From assembly GCF_037949795.1 (NCBI RefSeq), contig NZ_CP149932.1, forward strand, positions 124,001 to 188,000: DNA of 64,000 nt. Reading direction: 5' to 3'. Position 1 is the stretch's first letter. The number at the start of each line of letters is the position of its first letter. Both the position numbers and the translations under genes were made by a program. Positions 8,266-17,122 of the stretch are shown piece after piece. The DNA is from Thioclava sp. GXIMD2076 (GTDB lineage: Bacteria > Pseudomonadota > Alphaproteobacteria > Rhodobacterales > Rhodobacteraceae). The notes under the pieces were generated by a model that saw nothing but the letters and a program-made list of their open reading frames with translations, did no database searches and was not told the origin of the DNA.

Positions 8266-9179
8266 CAGGCCACTCCTGTCAGGGTAAGGGTTGCAATCGT
8301 GCGCCCGCCGCCCGAAAGCGCGGGGAAGAAGTCATCGGCCACGCCATAGACGGCGAGGGCGAAGGGCGTCATACCGTCGCCCGGGTAGAAGTAAGCGGGT
8401 GCGCCGCGCGCCTGCTCGAGCGCGCGCTGGATCCGGCGATTGGCGGCCGTGTCAAAGGCCAGCTGCCATTCGGCCTTGCGGGCCGTCGGGCGTTTGACGA
8501 TCGAGACATTGCCATAGTCATCGGTCTCGCGGCGGGAGTAATCGGTAAAGCCCGAGCGCGAGCCATCGAGCACATCACCCAGATATTCCCCCCGCCCCAT
8601 GACGATCTCGGCCACCGAGGCCGTGCCGCCCGGATTGGAGATGGTGATCTCGAGCGTGAAGCCCGAGAGCGCGCCCAGATCGACAAAGACCTGCTCGGGG
8701 TCGAAACTATCCTCATAGGTGAAGAAGTCGGCCCAGCTCTGGATCTGGCTTGTGTCGAGGAGATCGGCCGTACGGTCATAGACCACGCCGCCCCCCGCAT
8801 CGCGGATCACCACCTGCAGCGAGATCGCGACCAGATCGATGAAGGCGATCGCATCGACCCGCGCGGGGAGCCCCAGCGTATAGGTGATGCTCTCCCCCCG
8901 CGTGGTGGCCTGCCCCAGCGTGGCATCGAACGCCCGCCAGCGATTGGTCGAGCCGACCTCCACCCAGTAATCTCCGGCATTACTGCCCGAGACCGGATGC
9001 ACGCCGGATCCGGGGGCGAGGGCCTCATAGATGCGATGGGTGGCGGTGAGGATCACCCGATCGCCCACCGCATAAGAGGTGCCCGAGGCCCAGTTGCCAT
9101 AGTCATCCTCGGATACGTTCGAGGCCTGCATGTTCCCCGCGCCCAAAGGCACGGGGATGATCATCAGGGCTTGCGTCAT
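8265..9179 (-). CDS. phage tail-tip protein of unknown family
   Basis: A 304-residue protein encoded directly after the tape measure (ATGA overlap at 9179), where distal tail or baseplate proteins normally lie. An N-terminal segment (WASGTSYAVGDRVI) resembles small chitin/carbohydrate-binding (CBM5/12-like) modules, and most of the rest is predicted beta structure. It could be the distal tail protein joining tube and fibre. No lambda M, L, K, I or J homologue is visible beside it. Confidence 0.55.
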   Translation of the reverse strand: MTQALMIIPVPLGAGNMQASNVSEDDYGNWASGTSYAVGDRVILTATHRIYEALAPGSGVHPVSGSNAGDYWVEVGSTNRWRAFDATLGQATTRGESITYTLGLPARVDAIAFIDLVAISLQVVIRDAGGGVVYDRTADLLDTSQIQSWADFFTYEDSFDPEQVFVDLGALSGFTLEITISNPGGTASVAEIVMGRGEYLGDVLDGSRSGFTDYSRRETDDYGNVSIVKRPTARKAEWQLAFDTAANRRIQRALEQARGAPAYFYPGDGMTPFALAVYGVADDFFPALSGGGRTIATLTLTGVA

Positions 9180-12100
9180 TGCGTCTCGGCCTCCCGCCGT
9201 TCTTCGATCATACGCAGCTTGCGCATGTCATTGGTGCCACTCAGTCCGAGCTGGCGCTGTTCGGTGCGCATACCGGCCAGTTCTTCGCGCAACGCCTTCA
9301 CCTCGGCCAGAAGCGCCGTGTCAGCGCCCTGCCCGCCGCCGTTACCACCCGAAAGCATCCGGCGGGTCTGATCGGCCGACCAGATCCGGCTCGCGCCCGT
9401 GGCCTCGATCTCGGGGCCCTTCTCACCCACGAGCCTGAGCCCGCCTGTATGCAGGCCACCCGCTGCAAATTGCGGGATCTCGATATCGACGCCGAGATCG
9501 CGCAGCGCGCGGGCCGCTTCCTGCAGCGAGGTCTCGAGCGCCTGTTCTTTCAGGTCACTCGCGGCCGCCGCATCATTGAGGCGGGTGGCGTAGGCCATCG
9601 CCTGCTCATAGGCACTGGTGTTGAGCTGCGCGACGATGGCATTGTAGGTCGCCCGGTCCTCCTTCCGGTCGAGCATGACCAGCTGCTTTTTACTGTCCTG
9701 CGCGCTGAATGTCTTGTTGCCCACCTGATAGGAGGCCAGTGCGGCCAGCCCGCCCGAGGACCATGTCGAGAGCTTGCTCGGGGCCCCCACCGCCTGATCC
9801 GGCGTGAAGTTGGCCAGCTGGTCCATCAGGCTGTCATAGCTCGCCTGTGCCGCGGCCACCTGCGCCTGTTTCTGCTGCGCTTTCAGCAGATCGCTCTGTG
9901 CCTCCACTGCGCTCCGAAGGCCACCTAAGCTCGCACGCAGCCCCACCATGCTGGCCCGCGCCGCCTCCATCGGCGCCTTGACCGAGTTGGTCATCAGGTT
10001 GGCAAAGGCCGAGCTTGGATCAAAGCGGAAGGACCCACCCAATGTGATCCGGCCCGAGCTTGCCCCCGAGACCGCCGCCAGCAGGCTCTTCTGCTGCGCG
10101 GTGAGCCCCGAGAGATCGACCGTGCCCTTCAGCGTGCGGGTCAGTGTCCCGCTCGCCGCCCTGAGCATGCGGATCTGGTCGCCCGAGAGCGAGCCCAGCC
10201 GCATCGTGCCCACGATGATGCGCGAGACGGTGAGCGCCGCGCTCGAGAGCGCCGCCCGCTGATCGGCCGAGAGGTTAGAGGCAAAGGCGGCGCGGATGGT
10301 GATCGCCCGCGCGGCCGATGTATTGGCGTTCAAGAGCAGCGCCTTGATCTGCGCCGATTGATTGCCCGCCAGCACGCCCGTGATCTGCGCGATATAGCCG
10401 CCCTGCTGCGTGAGCAGGATCCGGCGCTGATCGGCGGTGAGCCCCTTCGAGAAGGCCGCCTCGATCATCGCCGCATAGCTGCCCTGCCCGGCAAAGACGA
10501 GCTGCCGCAGATCGCCGGTGATCCCTTTGCCCAAAGCCGCATTCACCGTCACCGCATAGGCGCCGAGATTGCCGAGCGCGAGTTTGACCGCCCGCGTATC
10601 CGCCTTGGAGGACAGCGCCACATTCACCACCCGCGCCAACTCGCTATTGCCGGCCAGCGCCACCCGCATGGTCTCTGCATCAAGCTTGCGGCCCGTCAGC
10701 AGGTTCACCGTCTTCTGCAGCTTCGACGTCGTGGCCAGCGCCAATGACCAGACCTTGGCCTGCGGTGTGCGCCCGAGCTGGAAGTCGAGCACACGCGTGA
10801 AGGCTTTGGCCGTATCGAGGGCCAGCGTCTGCACCCGCCCCGAGGGCAGCGCGCCCGCCACGATCGACAGGCTGCGCCGGAAGCCCGACGGATCGTCGAG
10901 CGCCAGTGCCTGCACTCGGGAGGAGACCAGCTGGCCCGAGACCAGATTCAGGATCCGGCGGAACTCCTCCGCCTCGCCCAGGGCCAGCTTCTGCACGGTG
11001 CCCGAGACCGACTGCCCGACACGGAAGTTGATCACCTTGTCGAGCGCGTCGATATCGTTGAACACGATCGCCCGCAGATCCGCCGGCAGGCTCTGTGCCA
11101 CCCAGCGGATCGATTTGAGAAGGCTCGAGGCATCCTCGAGCGCCAGCGCCTGCAGGTCCGCAGGCAGCAGCGTCCCCGACATATAGCTGATGGTCTTGAC
11201 CAGCGTATCGGCCGAGGTGAGCGCCAGATCGAGAAGATCTCCGCTGATCTGCCCCTGATCCGCGATCAGGCTGATCGTCTTCACATGTTCCGAGGCCCCG
11301 GTCAGCGCGAGCCATTTCTGGTCGGCCGAGAGGTCGGATCGGGTGATGAAGTCGACATAGCGGGTGACACCCGCCGCGCTATCGGAAAGCATCGCCTTCA
11401 GATAGTCGGGGATCTTGGCGTCCTCGACCACATCAATGGCCAGATCGATCTGCTTTTGCAGGCTGGCATAGTTGATCTCCGCAGCCGCCGTGATGGCCTC
11501 ATCAAGGCTCCCAAGCTGGGTCTCGAGTGTGGTGATCTGCTCCTCGCTCAGCGCATTGCCGGCCGCCAGATAGTCCCGCGCCTCGGTCATCAGATCGACC
11601 TGATTTTGGGTCAGGCTCGCAATCGCTTCGGACTTCGCCCCCTCGATCTGGGCGATGCCTTCCACCTGCCCCAGATCCGAGGCGACGCGCGCCTGGGCGC
11701 GGGCCACATCGAGCGCGCTGGTGGCCGTGGCCGCGACCCGATCGAGATAGGTCTGCGCCACACCAATGAGCCCGCTTGTGGCATCGAGATCGCCCGCCTT
11801 GGCCGAAGCGAGCGTGGACTGGTACCGCGCGGCCGAGAAGGCCAGTGCGGATTGCGGTGAGGTCATGGCCGAGGCGGTCCCCCGCATCTCGGCCACGAAT
11901 TCGGCGATGCTGTCGGCCGCCTTATACCAGTTGGTCGCCGCCTGCGCCGAGGCCTGTTGCGCGGCCGTATAGGCGGTGATCGCGCCATCGAGCGAGGTCG
12001 AGACCTGCCCCGAGAGCGCCTCGATCTGCGCGGTGAAGGAGGCCACCTGCGGCAGGATCTCGTCAAAGACGCCCGCCATGCCGACCAGCGTCGCCCAGAG

Positions 12101-15100
12101 TTCGCGGCCGCCTTCGGTGGTCAGATCCATCGCATCGACCAGCGCGCGATACTGATCGCGGCTCTGGGGCATTGCGATCCCCATCTCGGCCAGTGCTTCC
12201 GTTGTCTGGCGGGTGAGCGTGGCGAGCCGCTCGCTCTCGGAATAGACCGCCTCGTAATAGCTACTGACAGCCGTGCCGAACGCCTCATCGCCGCCAAAGA
12301 GCTGCGTGAGCTGGCTGGCCATATCGGCGCCGATCAGCCCCGTCGCGCGGAAGGCATTGCCCAGCGTATCCATCGCGGCATTCACCGTTTGCAGCGCCGA
12401 GGCCAGGCGGTTGATGGTCTCCATCGCCCCCTCGCCCGAAGCCGAGAACGCCTCGAGCCCCGTGACTTGCTTCGCATAGGCATCGCCCAGCTCGGTGAGC
12501 CTGTCCTGCAGCACTTCCAGCGCCTCGTCTTCCGAGAGCCCTTTGGTCGAAAACTTCAGCTCATAGGCAAAGCCGTCGAACGCCTCGGCGCCAATATCCA
12601 AGGCAGAGGCCGCGACGGCAATGCTGTCCTGCACGCCATAAACGGCCTGCGTAATCGGATCCGCGATCTCGGAAGAGGCTGCCGAGTAATTCGTGCGCTT
12701 CGATTTGGAGAGGCCCCAGAAGCGCGACTTCTCGATCCGTTCATAGGTCTGCACCGTCACATCGCTCCCGCCGATTAGCGCGCGGATACCGGTGTCGAGC
12801 ACCTTGGTCTTGCCGATCAGCCCCGAGATCAGAAAGCCCACCGCCGCCACCGGCAGCGCGATCGCCCCGATCGCGGCCGAGAGACCGGCAATCCCCGACG
12901 TGGCCCCGCCCAGCACGGAGGTGAGATAGGTGCCCGCCGCCGCCAACCCGCCGCCCGCGCCGGTGAGGCTGGTGATCAGCCCGCCCGCGCCCGAGATGAA
13001 GGCATTGACCGAGGTGCCGATAACACCTGCGAGCCCCAGCCCGCTGGTGGCGATCGAGCCCAGACTGCCGCCGGGCATCACGCCCGTGGCCGCTGTTCCC
13101 GCCGCTGCCGTGCCGGCCACGCCCGAGACCGAGCCCGTGACGCCCATCGCCACCAGAATGCGGTTCTTGGCCGCCGTGGCGATCATCTGTTTGAGCCAGG
13201 ATTTGAACATATCGCCAATGCTCCCCAAAGTGGTCCGGAACCCCGTGAAGAGCCCGTCGACCAGCGTGTCAGTCAGTTCGCCCACCAGCGGCAGGCTATC
13301 GGCCAGATCGGCATTGAGCTGCGCCATGGCCTTCTGGACTTCCTCGGGCGTGAGGAGTCCTTCCTTCGCCAGAGTGTTGAGTTCGCCCAGCTCGCGGCGA
13401 TAGCGGTTCATCGGATCGATCAGATCGCGCCAGCGCTCGGCCTCTTTCGCCTGCGCCTTCTCGAGCTTTTGCGCGGCCTTCAGCCCCGCCGTGCCCGCTT
13501 TGGTCGAGGCCTTTTGCGCGGCCGTCACCTGATCGAGCGTCGCGAGCTTGTCGGACATGGTTTTGATCTGCGCCTGATCGATGGCAAGCCGCGCATCGGC
13601 GGCCAAAGCATCCTCGCCCGCGGCCACCGCCGCATCGCGCCGCGCCTGAGCTTCCAGCTCGAGCCCCGCGATCCGCGTGGCATTGGCCACATTCTGCCTG
13701 TTCCGCGTGGCCTCGATCTGTACATCGAGCGTTCTGATCTGCGCATCGAGATTGGCCGAGAAGCCGGTCGCCGCCGCCATGGCCGAGGCCAGACGCTGCG
13801 CGGCATCGGCGGCACTATTGAGGCCCACCGGCAGATTGGCCGCAATCTTCTCCGCCTGATCAGCATAGCCCGCAAGCCGCAGCGCCTCGATCGCCGTTTG
13901 CGCTGCCGCCGAGGCCGCCTCCTGAAGGTCAGGCGGAATGCGGCCCGCGCTATCCTTCACCGACATCAGCACCTGTGTCAGGTCCTTCGCCCCTGCCGCC
14001 ACCTGATCGACATCGCCCGAATTGATCTTGGCCAGCGCATCGGCCACGCCGCGCGCCTCGACAATCGTCAGCCCGAACTGGCTCTGCAGCTGGCGAATGC
14101 TGGTCTGCGCCATGGTCAGGAAATCCTCACGCAGCGCGCCGCCCGCCTGACGTGTCGCGGCATCGAACTGGTCGACCTGCACCACCAGATCGGCAAAGCG
14201 GGTGCGCAGGGACTCGGTCGAGGCATCGAGATCATTCATCGCCTTCAGCTGCGCCAGATCCAGCATCGCGAGGTTCATCTCGCGCGCGGCTTCGGCATTG
14301 AGCCCGAACTCCTTGCGCAAAGCGGCCATCGGGATCGCTGCCACATCGAGGGCAGACCGCAGATCGCCGAGCGAGCCTTCGAGATCATCGACCGCCTCGC
14401 CCATATCCTTGGCCTTGCGGCCAAAATCGCCAAGCATCGGCAGCACCACAGCACCCACCGCCACCAGCGTCCCCAGAGCCGAGCCTATCATCGCCAGCTT
14501 CCCCGAGAAGCCCAAAGCGCCCAGAAGCTGCGGCGCCTGCATCGCAAAAGCCCGCATCACATCGGTGCCGCCTGCGATCTGCACGAAGAAGTCCTGCACC
14601 TGGAAGGAGGCATTGGAAAACGCCGAGGACATCCGCCCCGAGATCCCGCCCGTGCGCTGCATCACGCCGCTTGTGGCCGAGAGCTGCTCGCCCAGAAGCC
14701 GCAGCGTATTGGCCCGCGCGCGGTCATCGACCACCCCCGCGGCTTGGGCGGCATTGAGCACCTCCACCGCCTGCTTATAACGCTGCGAGGTAGCATAGAG
14801 CGGGTCGACCGAGGCCCGCAGGTTCTCGTAGCTGCGCGCGGCATTTTGCGCCGTGCGCGCGGCTTCCGCCTGCGCCGCCTCGCCCGCCCGTGCCGCCTGT
14901 GCTGCCCGATCGGACGCCGAGGCCACGCCGAGATATTTGGCCGCCGCCTGCTCGAGCACCTGATTGGCCGCGCGCTGGCTCGCCACTCCGCTCTCCACAA
15001 ACCCCGCCACCTGACGCTGCACATCCGCATAACGCTGGCTCGCGGCAAAGGCCGGATCGATCGAGGCGCGCAGCTGGTCAAACGACCGCGCCGCCTTCAC

Positions 15101-15250
15101 CTCCACCGAATTGCGCACCCCCGCCCAGGCCTGATTGATATTGCCCGCCATCTTCTGCGCCTCGGCACTCGCCGCCCGCGCCCCCGACTGGAACTGGCTC
15201 AGGTCCAGCCCGAGCCTCGCCTGCATCGCACCCATCTGGCCCATCGCCAT
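9176..15250 (-). CDS. tail tape-measure protein, 2,024 residues
   Basis: The largest gene of the window. It sets tail length and forms the inner tail rod. Family marks are the Ala/Gln-rich helical N-terminal third, two hydrophobic regions (about residues 245-275 and 720-830), and a C-terminal GGLRLVGEKGPEIEA motif common to lambda-H-like proteins. Residues about 1305-1740 are a run of roughly sixteen 27-residue repeats. The start at 15250 has AGAGG six bases upstream; an in-frame alternative lies at 15244, and longer extensions cross a terminator. At about 0.15 nm per residue the predicted tail is near 300 nm. Codon and base use match the other late genes. Confidence 0.92.
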   Translation of the reverse strand: MAMGQMGAMQARLGLDLSQFQSGARAASAEAQKMAGNINQAWAGVRNSVEVKAARSFDQLRASIDPAFAASQRYADVQRQVAGFVESGVASQRAANQVLEQAAAKYLGVASASDRAAQAARAGEAAQAEAARTAQNAARSYENLRASVDPLYATSQRYKQAVEVLNAAQAAGVVDDRARANTLRLLGEQLSATSGVMQRTGGISGRMSSAFSNASFQVQDFFVQIAGGTDVMRAFAMQAPQLLGALGFSGKLAMIGSALGTLVAVGAVVLPMLGDFGRKAKDMGEAVDDLEGSLGDLRSALDVAAIPMAALRKEFGLNAEAAREMNLAMLDLAQLKAMNDLDASTESLRTRFADLVVQVDQFDAATRQAGGALREDFLTMAQTSIRQLQSQFGLTIVEARGVADALAKINSGDVDQVAAGAKDLTQVLMSVKDSAGRIPPDLQEAASAAAQTAIEALRLAGYADQAEKIAANLPVGLNSAADAAQRLASAMAAATGFSANLDAQIRTLDVQIEATRNRQNVANATRIAGLELEAQARRDAAVAAGEDALAADARLAIDQAQIKTMSDKLATLDQVTAAQKASTKAGTAGLKAAQKLEKAQAKEAERWRDLIDPMNRYRRELGELNTLAKEGLLTPEEVQKAMAQLNADLADSLPLVGELTDTLVDGLFTGFRTTLGSIGDMFKSWLKQMIATAAKNRILVAMGVTGSVSGVAGTAAAGTAATGVMPGGSLGSIATSGLGLAGVIGTSVNAFISGAGGLITSLTGAGGGLAAAGTYLTSVLGGATSGIAGLSAAIGAIALPVAAVGFLISGLIGKTKVLDTGIRALIGGSDVTVQTYERIEKSRFWGLSKSKRTNYSAASSEIADPITQAVYGVQDSIAVAASALDIGAEAFDGFAYELKFSTKGLSEDEALEVLQDRLTELGDAYAKQVTGLEAFSASGEGAMETINRLASALQTVNAAMDTLGNAFRATGLIGADMASQLTQLFGGDEAFGTAVSSYYEAVYSESERLATLTRQTTEALAEMGIAMPQSRDQYRALVDAMDLTTEGGRELWATLVGMAGVFDEILPQVASFTAQIEALSGQVSTSLDGAITAYTAAQQASAQAATNWYKAADSIAEFVAEMRGTASAMTSPQSALAFSAARYQSTLASAKAGDLDATSGLIGVAQTYLDRVAATATSALDVARAQARVASDLGQVEGIAQIEGAKSEAIASLTQNQVDLMTEARDYLAAGNALSEEQITTLETQLGSLDEAITAAAEINYASLQKQIDLAIDVVEDAKIPDYLKAMLSDSAAGVTRYVDFITRSDLSADQKWLALTGASEHVKTISLIADQGQISGDLLDLALTSADTLVKTISYMSGTLLPADLQALALEDASSLLKSIRWVAQSLPADLRAIVFNDIDALDKVINFRVGQSVSGTVQKLALGEAEEFRRILNLVSGQLVSSRVQALALDDPSGFRRSLSIVAGALPSGRVQTLALDTAKAFTRVLDFQLGRTPQAKVWSLALATTSKLQKTVNLLTGRKLDAETMRVALAGNSELARVVNVALSSKADTRAVKLALGNLGAYAVTVNAALGKGITGDLRQLVFAGQGSYAAMIEAAFSKGLTADQRRILLTQQGGYIAQITGVLAGNQSAQIKALLLNANTSAARAITIRAAFASNLSADQRAALSSAALTVSRIIVGTMRLGSLSGDQIRMLRAASGTLTRTLKGTVDLSGLTAQQKSLLAAVSGASSGRITLGGSFRFDPSSAFANLMTNSVKAPMEAARASMVGLRASLGGLRSAVEAQSDLLKAQQKQAQVAAAQASYDSLMDQLANFTPDQAVGAPSKLSTWSSGGLAALASYQVGNKTFSAQDSKKQLVMLDRKEDRATYNAIVAQLNTSAYEQAMAYATRLNDAAAASDLKEQALETSLQEAARALRDLGVDIEIPQFAAGGLHTGGLRLVGEKGPEIEATGASRIWSADQTRRMLSGGNGGGQGADTALLAEVKALREELAGMRTEQRQLGLSGTNDMRKLRMIEERREAETQ
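10040..11331 (-). repeat. diverged 81-bp / 27-residue tandem repeats in the tape measure
   Basis: About sixteen consecutive units of 27 (some 26-29) residues share the pattern [LI]-[ST/P]-[GA]-[DR]-[LVQ]-x2-LAL-x3-[AS]-x3-[RK]-x-[IVL]. Examples of unit starts are LPADLQALAL, VSSRVQALAL, PSGRVQTLAL, ITGDLRQLVF and LTADQRRILL. Sequence identity between units is low but register is kept, which indicates old internal duplication under a fixed structural period. Confidence 0.8.
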
Positions 15251-15270
15251 GGCACACCTCTTTTGAATGG

Positions 15271-15299
15271 AAAAAGGGGCAGACCGTGAGGTCCGCCCC
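15271..15299 (-). terminator. intrinsic terminator upstream of the tape-measure gene
   Basis: On the minus strand GGGGCGGACC and GGTCTGCCCC form a ten-base stem with one G-T pair and a four-base loop, followed by five T, only about 20 bases before the tape-measure start. Readthrough from the head genes would meet it, so the tail segment either has its own promoter between here and 15450 or depends on antitermination. Confidence 0.75.
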
Positions 15300-15451
15300 T
15301 TGGGGTTGGTTGGGATAGTCCCGAAAGCCCGCCTGCCTGAATTCCGGCAGACGGGCCTGTTTCCCGAGCGCAATCCAAAGGTAGGAAATATAGCTAAGGC
15401 TATGAATATGCTGTTTTATCAGCCGAATGGCCATTTTCGCTCGATCCGCGG

Positions 15452-15480
15452 TTGACAGCTCGCGCCCCTGCCGCCAATTG
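15452..15480 (+). promoter_or_regulatory. candidate promoter for the mntP transcript
   Basis: A perfect -35 TTGACA (15452-15457) is followed after 17 bases by CAATTG (15475-15480), a weak -10. The predicted start, about 15487, would fall just before the first conserved riboswitch element. Confidence 0.45.
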
Positions 15481-15484
15481 GGAG

Positions 15485-15635
15485 GCATCGGGGAGTAGCG
15501 ACCGCGCGAGCGGAGGCACGTCAACATTCTCGCGGCGATACCGCGTGGCGTGTCTGATCCATCGGGATTTTGCGAGACCGTGGCGATCGGACTCTGCGGG
15601 CGGGGTCTGTCCTTCGCCCGGCAAGCCCTTGAGGA
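15485..15635 (+). promoter_or_regulatory. yybP-ykoY-type manganese riboswitch
   Basis: The leader of mntP contains the conserved GGGGAGTAGCG (15490-15500), a following helix and GTCAACATTC (about 15530-15539), and near its 3' end the CCTTCGCCCGGCAAGCCC segment (15611-15628). These match in order and spacing the yybP-ykoY motif, which binds Mn2+ and is known upstream of mntP in proteobacteria. It ends about ten bases before the mntP start codon, so control of translation is the simplest model: Mn2+ binding would free the ribosome site GAGG at 15631. Recognised by eye, without a covariance search. Confidence 0.72.
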
Positions 15636-15642
15636 TCACCTG

Positions 15643-16206
15643 ATGTCACCTTTCTCGATCGGCGCTCTCGCCCTGACAATGTCTCTCGACGCCTTCATCG
15701 CGTCACTCGGTAAGGGCACGGCCACCGCACGCCCGAACTTCGCCGCAACCCTGCGCACCGGTGCAGTTTTCGGCATCGTGGAAGCCATCACCCCGCTAAT
15801 CGGCTGGGCGGCAGGCATGGCCGCGTCGCGCTATGTGCAAGCGGTCGATCACTGGATCGCGTTCACGCTGCTTGCCGGCGTCGGCATCCATATGGCCCTG
15901 CAGGCATGGACCCGTGACGCCGAGGAGGATGCGGGGCCCGTCTCCTTCTGGGCGACCCTCGTCACCGCGATCGGCACCTCGATCGACGCGATGGCCGTTG
16001 GTGTGTCCCTCGCCTTCCTGCAGGTGAATATCGTGATCATCGCGCTGGCCATCGGCTGCACCACCATGGTCATGAGCTCGACTGGCCTGCTGGTCGGACG
16101 CTATATCGGCGCCCGCTTCGGCCGCATCGCCGAAACGCTGGGCGGTGTGGTACTGGTCGCCATCGGCGGCATGATCCTCTGGGAGCATCTGACGCAAGCG
16201 GGGTAA
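15643..16206 (+). CDS. mntP: manganese efflux pump MntP, cargo gene in the phage tail module
   Basis: A 187-residue, six-helix inner-membrane protein, the normal MntP length. The two MntP repeats each keep an aspartate motif: [12 protein letters not shown] near the N-terminus and [12 protein letters not shown] in the middle. It exports Mn2+. The ATG at 15643 (GAGG upstream) gives the family N-terminus; longer starts would run into the riboswitch. It is the only plus-strand gene between 6 and 26 kb, lies between the tail chaperone and tape-measure genes, and has its own promoter and riboswitch. Its stop faces the chaperone stop with seven bases between them, so it is a classic independently expressed moron. 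Confidence 0.9.
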   Translation: MSPFSIGALALTMSLDAFIASLGKGTATARPNFAATLRTGAVFGIVEAITPLIGWAAGMAASRYVQAVDHWIAFTLLAGVGIHMALQAWTRDAEEDAGPVSFWATLVTAIGTSIDAMAVGVSLAFLQVNIVIIALAIGCTTMVMSSTGLLVGRYIGARFGRIAETLGGVVLVAIGGMILWEHLTQAG

Positions 16207-16212
16207 ACTGTT

Positions 16213-17006
16213 CTAAATCGCGCATCCTCCCACGGCCAACGGATCCTCCCCCGCCTGGCGTGCCGCAAAATACCCCGCACACATCTCGAACAGCAGCTCC
16301 GCCTCCCACCCTTCGGTGATCCGCCCCGTGGCCTGCATGAAGGCGCTGATCTCGGGCCAGTCGGTGGCGCGCAGATCGAGGCCGGTGGAGCGGACCGGAT
16401 CGAGGCGGATCATCGCCTCGACCAGATAGCTGCCGGCATCGAGTTCGGGCAGCCCCAAAGGCCGCCCCATGCGCTCGGCAAAGGCCAGCCGGGTCTCGCT
16501 CCACGATCTCGGCGTGGAATGGAGATGGCCCAGCTGGCGGGCATAGGCGATCAGCGCGCGTTTGCGTTTCCCAGGTAACTCTCGCGTTTCGAGGCAAAGG
16601 CCAGCACCTGCTCGGCAAAGCTCTTTTCGCCTTCCTGGCCGTTGATCATCTGCAGGTTCAGGAACCAGCGCAGATCGTCCTCGGAGGTGGTCAGTGCCGC
16701 CTCGCCACGCGCGATATTCTCGAAGCCGGTGATCAGCGGCACCGCGCCATCCACCATCTGGGCGTGGAGATCCTCGAGCGTGCGGGCCTCCTCGCTTTCC
16801 TTTTTGGGTTTGTCCTTCAGCTTGGCGCGTTGGACGGCGCGCAGGGCCGATTGCACGGCACGGCTCTCGGTGCCGCGCACCAGCACCACGCAGGGCTTGC
16901 TCCGCGCCTCATCGGCAAAGAGCTCCTCGCCCGAGGCGGGGTCTTTCAGATGCAGGCGGGCGGGTTTGTCTGCGGCCGAGCGGCTGTCGAATTTGGTGAA
17001 GTCCAT
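16213..17006 (-). CDS. tail assembly chaperone GT, -1 frameshift product
   Basis: The downstream T frame is open from the G stop region to TAG at 16213 but has no ribosome site of its own. Slipping by -1 at GGGAAAC (16572-16566) joins residues 1-147 of the G protein to 117 further residues (KRKRALIAYARQ... to VGGCAI), giving 264 residues. In lambda and many long-tailed phages this G/GT pair coats the tape measure during tail assembly, at a low GT:G ratio set by slippage. The arrangement right before the tape measure gene (moron excepted) fits fully. Confidence 0.8.
16551..17006 (-). CDS. tail assembly chaperone G (unshifted product)
   Basis: A 151-residue soluble, charged protein (starts MDFTKFDSRSAADKP) encoded between the tail tube and tape-measure genes. 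The start at 17006 has AAGGAT upstream; the longer frame would run back through a terminator. It resembles lambda gpG-type chaperones in size and place and ends five codons after the slippery site GGGAAAC. It should bind the tape measure before tube polymerisation. The Glu/Lys-rich middle (residues 65-80) is probably disordered. Confidence 0.72.
   Translation of the reverse strand: MDFTKFDSRSAADKPARLHLKDPASGEELFADEARSKPCVVLVRGTESRAVQSALRAVQRAKLKDKPKKESEEARTLEDLHAQMVDGAVPLITGFENIARGEAALTTSEDDLRWFLNLQMINGQEGEKSFAEQVLAFASKRESYLGNANAR
16566..16572 (-). promoter_or_regulatory. -1 ribosomal frameshift site GGGAAAC
   Basis: In the G frame the codons read CTG GGA AAC, so the heptamer G-GGA-AAC follows the X-XXY-YYZ rule exactly. 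After a -1 slip the codons are GGG AAA CGC and the frame stays open for 117 codons. It lies five codons before the G stop codon. Confidence 0.85.
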
Positions 17007-17037
17007 GGGGTTTATCCTTCTGGGTTCGGGTTCAAGC

Positions 17038-17074
17038 AAAAGAGCGGCTGCGGGTGAACCACGCCCGCAACCGC
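17038..17074 (-). terminator. intrinsic terminator between tail tube and chaperone genes
   Basis: On the minus strand GCGGTTGCGGG pairs with CCCGCAGCCGC around a nine-base loop, followed by TCTTTT. It lies between the abundant tail tube gene and the chaperone gene, where attenuation would lower chaperone expression. Confidence 0.6.
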
Positions 17075-17122
17075 CCTGCTCCGGCGGCAACCCTCAGGCG
17101 CCGGAGATCTCTGTCTGTTGGC

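Noticed and set aside
13469-15289. 606-residue plus-strand open frame
   Set aside because: Antisense shadow of the GC-rich tape-measure gene: Arg/His-rich, no domain, no ribosome site.
16070-16618. 182-residue minus frame over the chaperone T region
   Set aside because: It is the +1 frame; the -1 frame after GGGAAAC has the natural composition and ends at the moron border.
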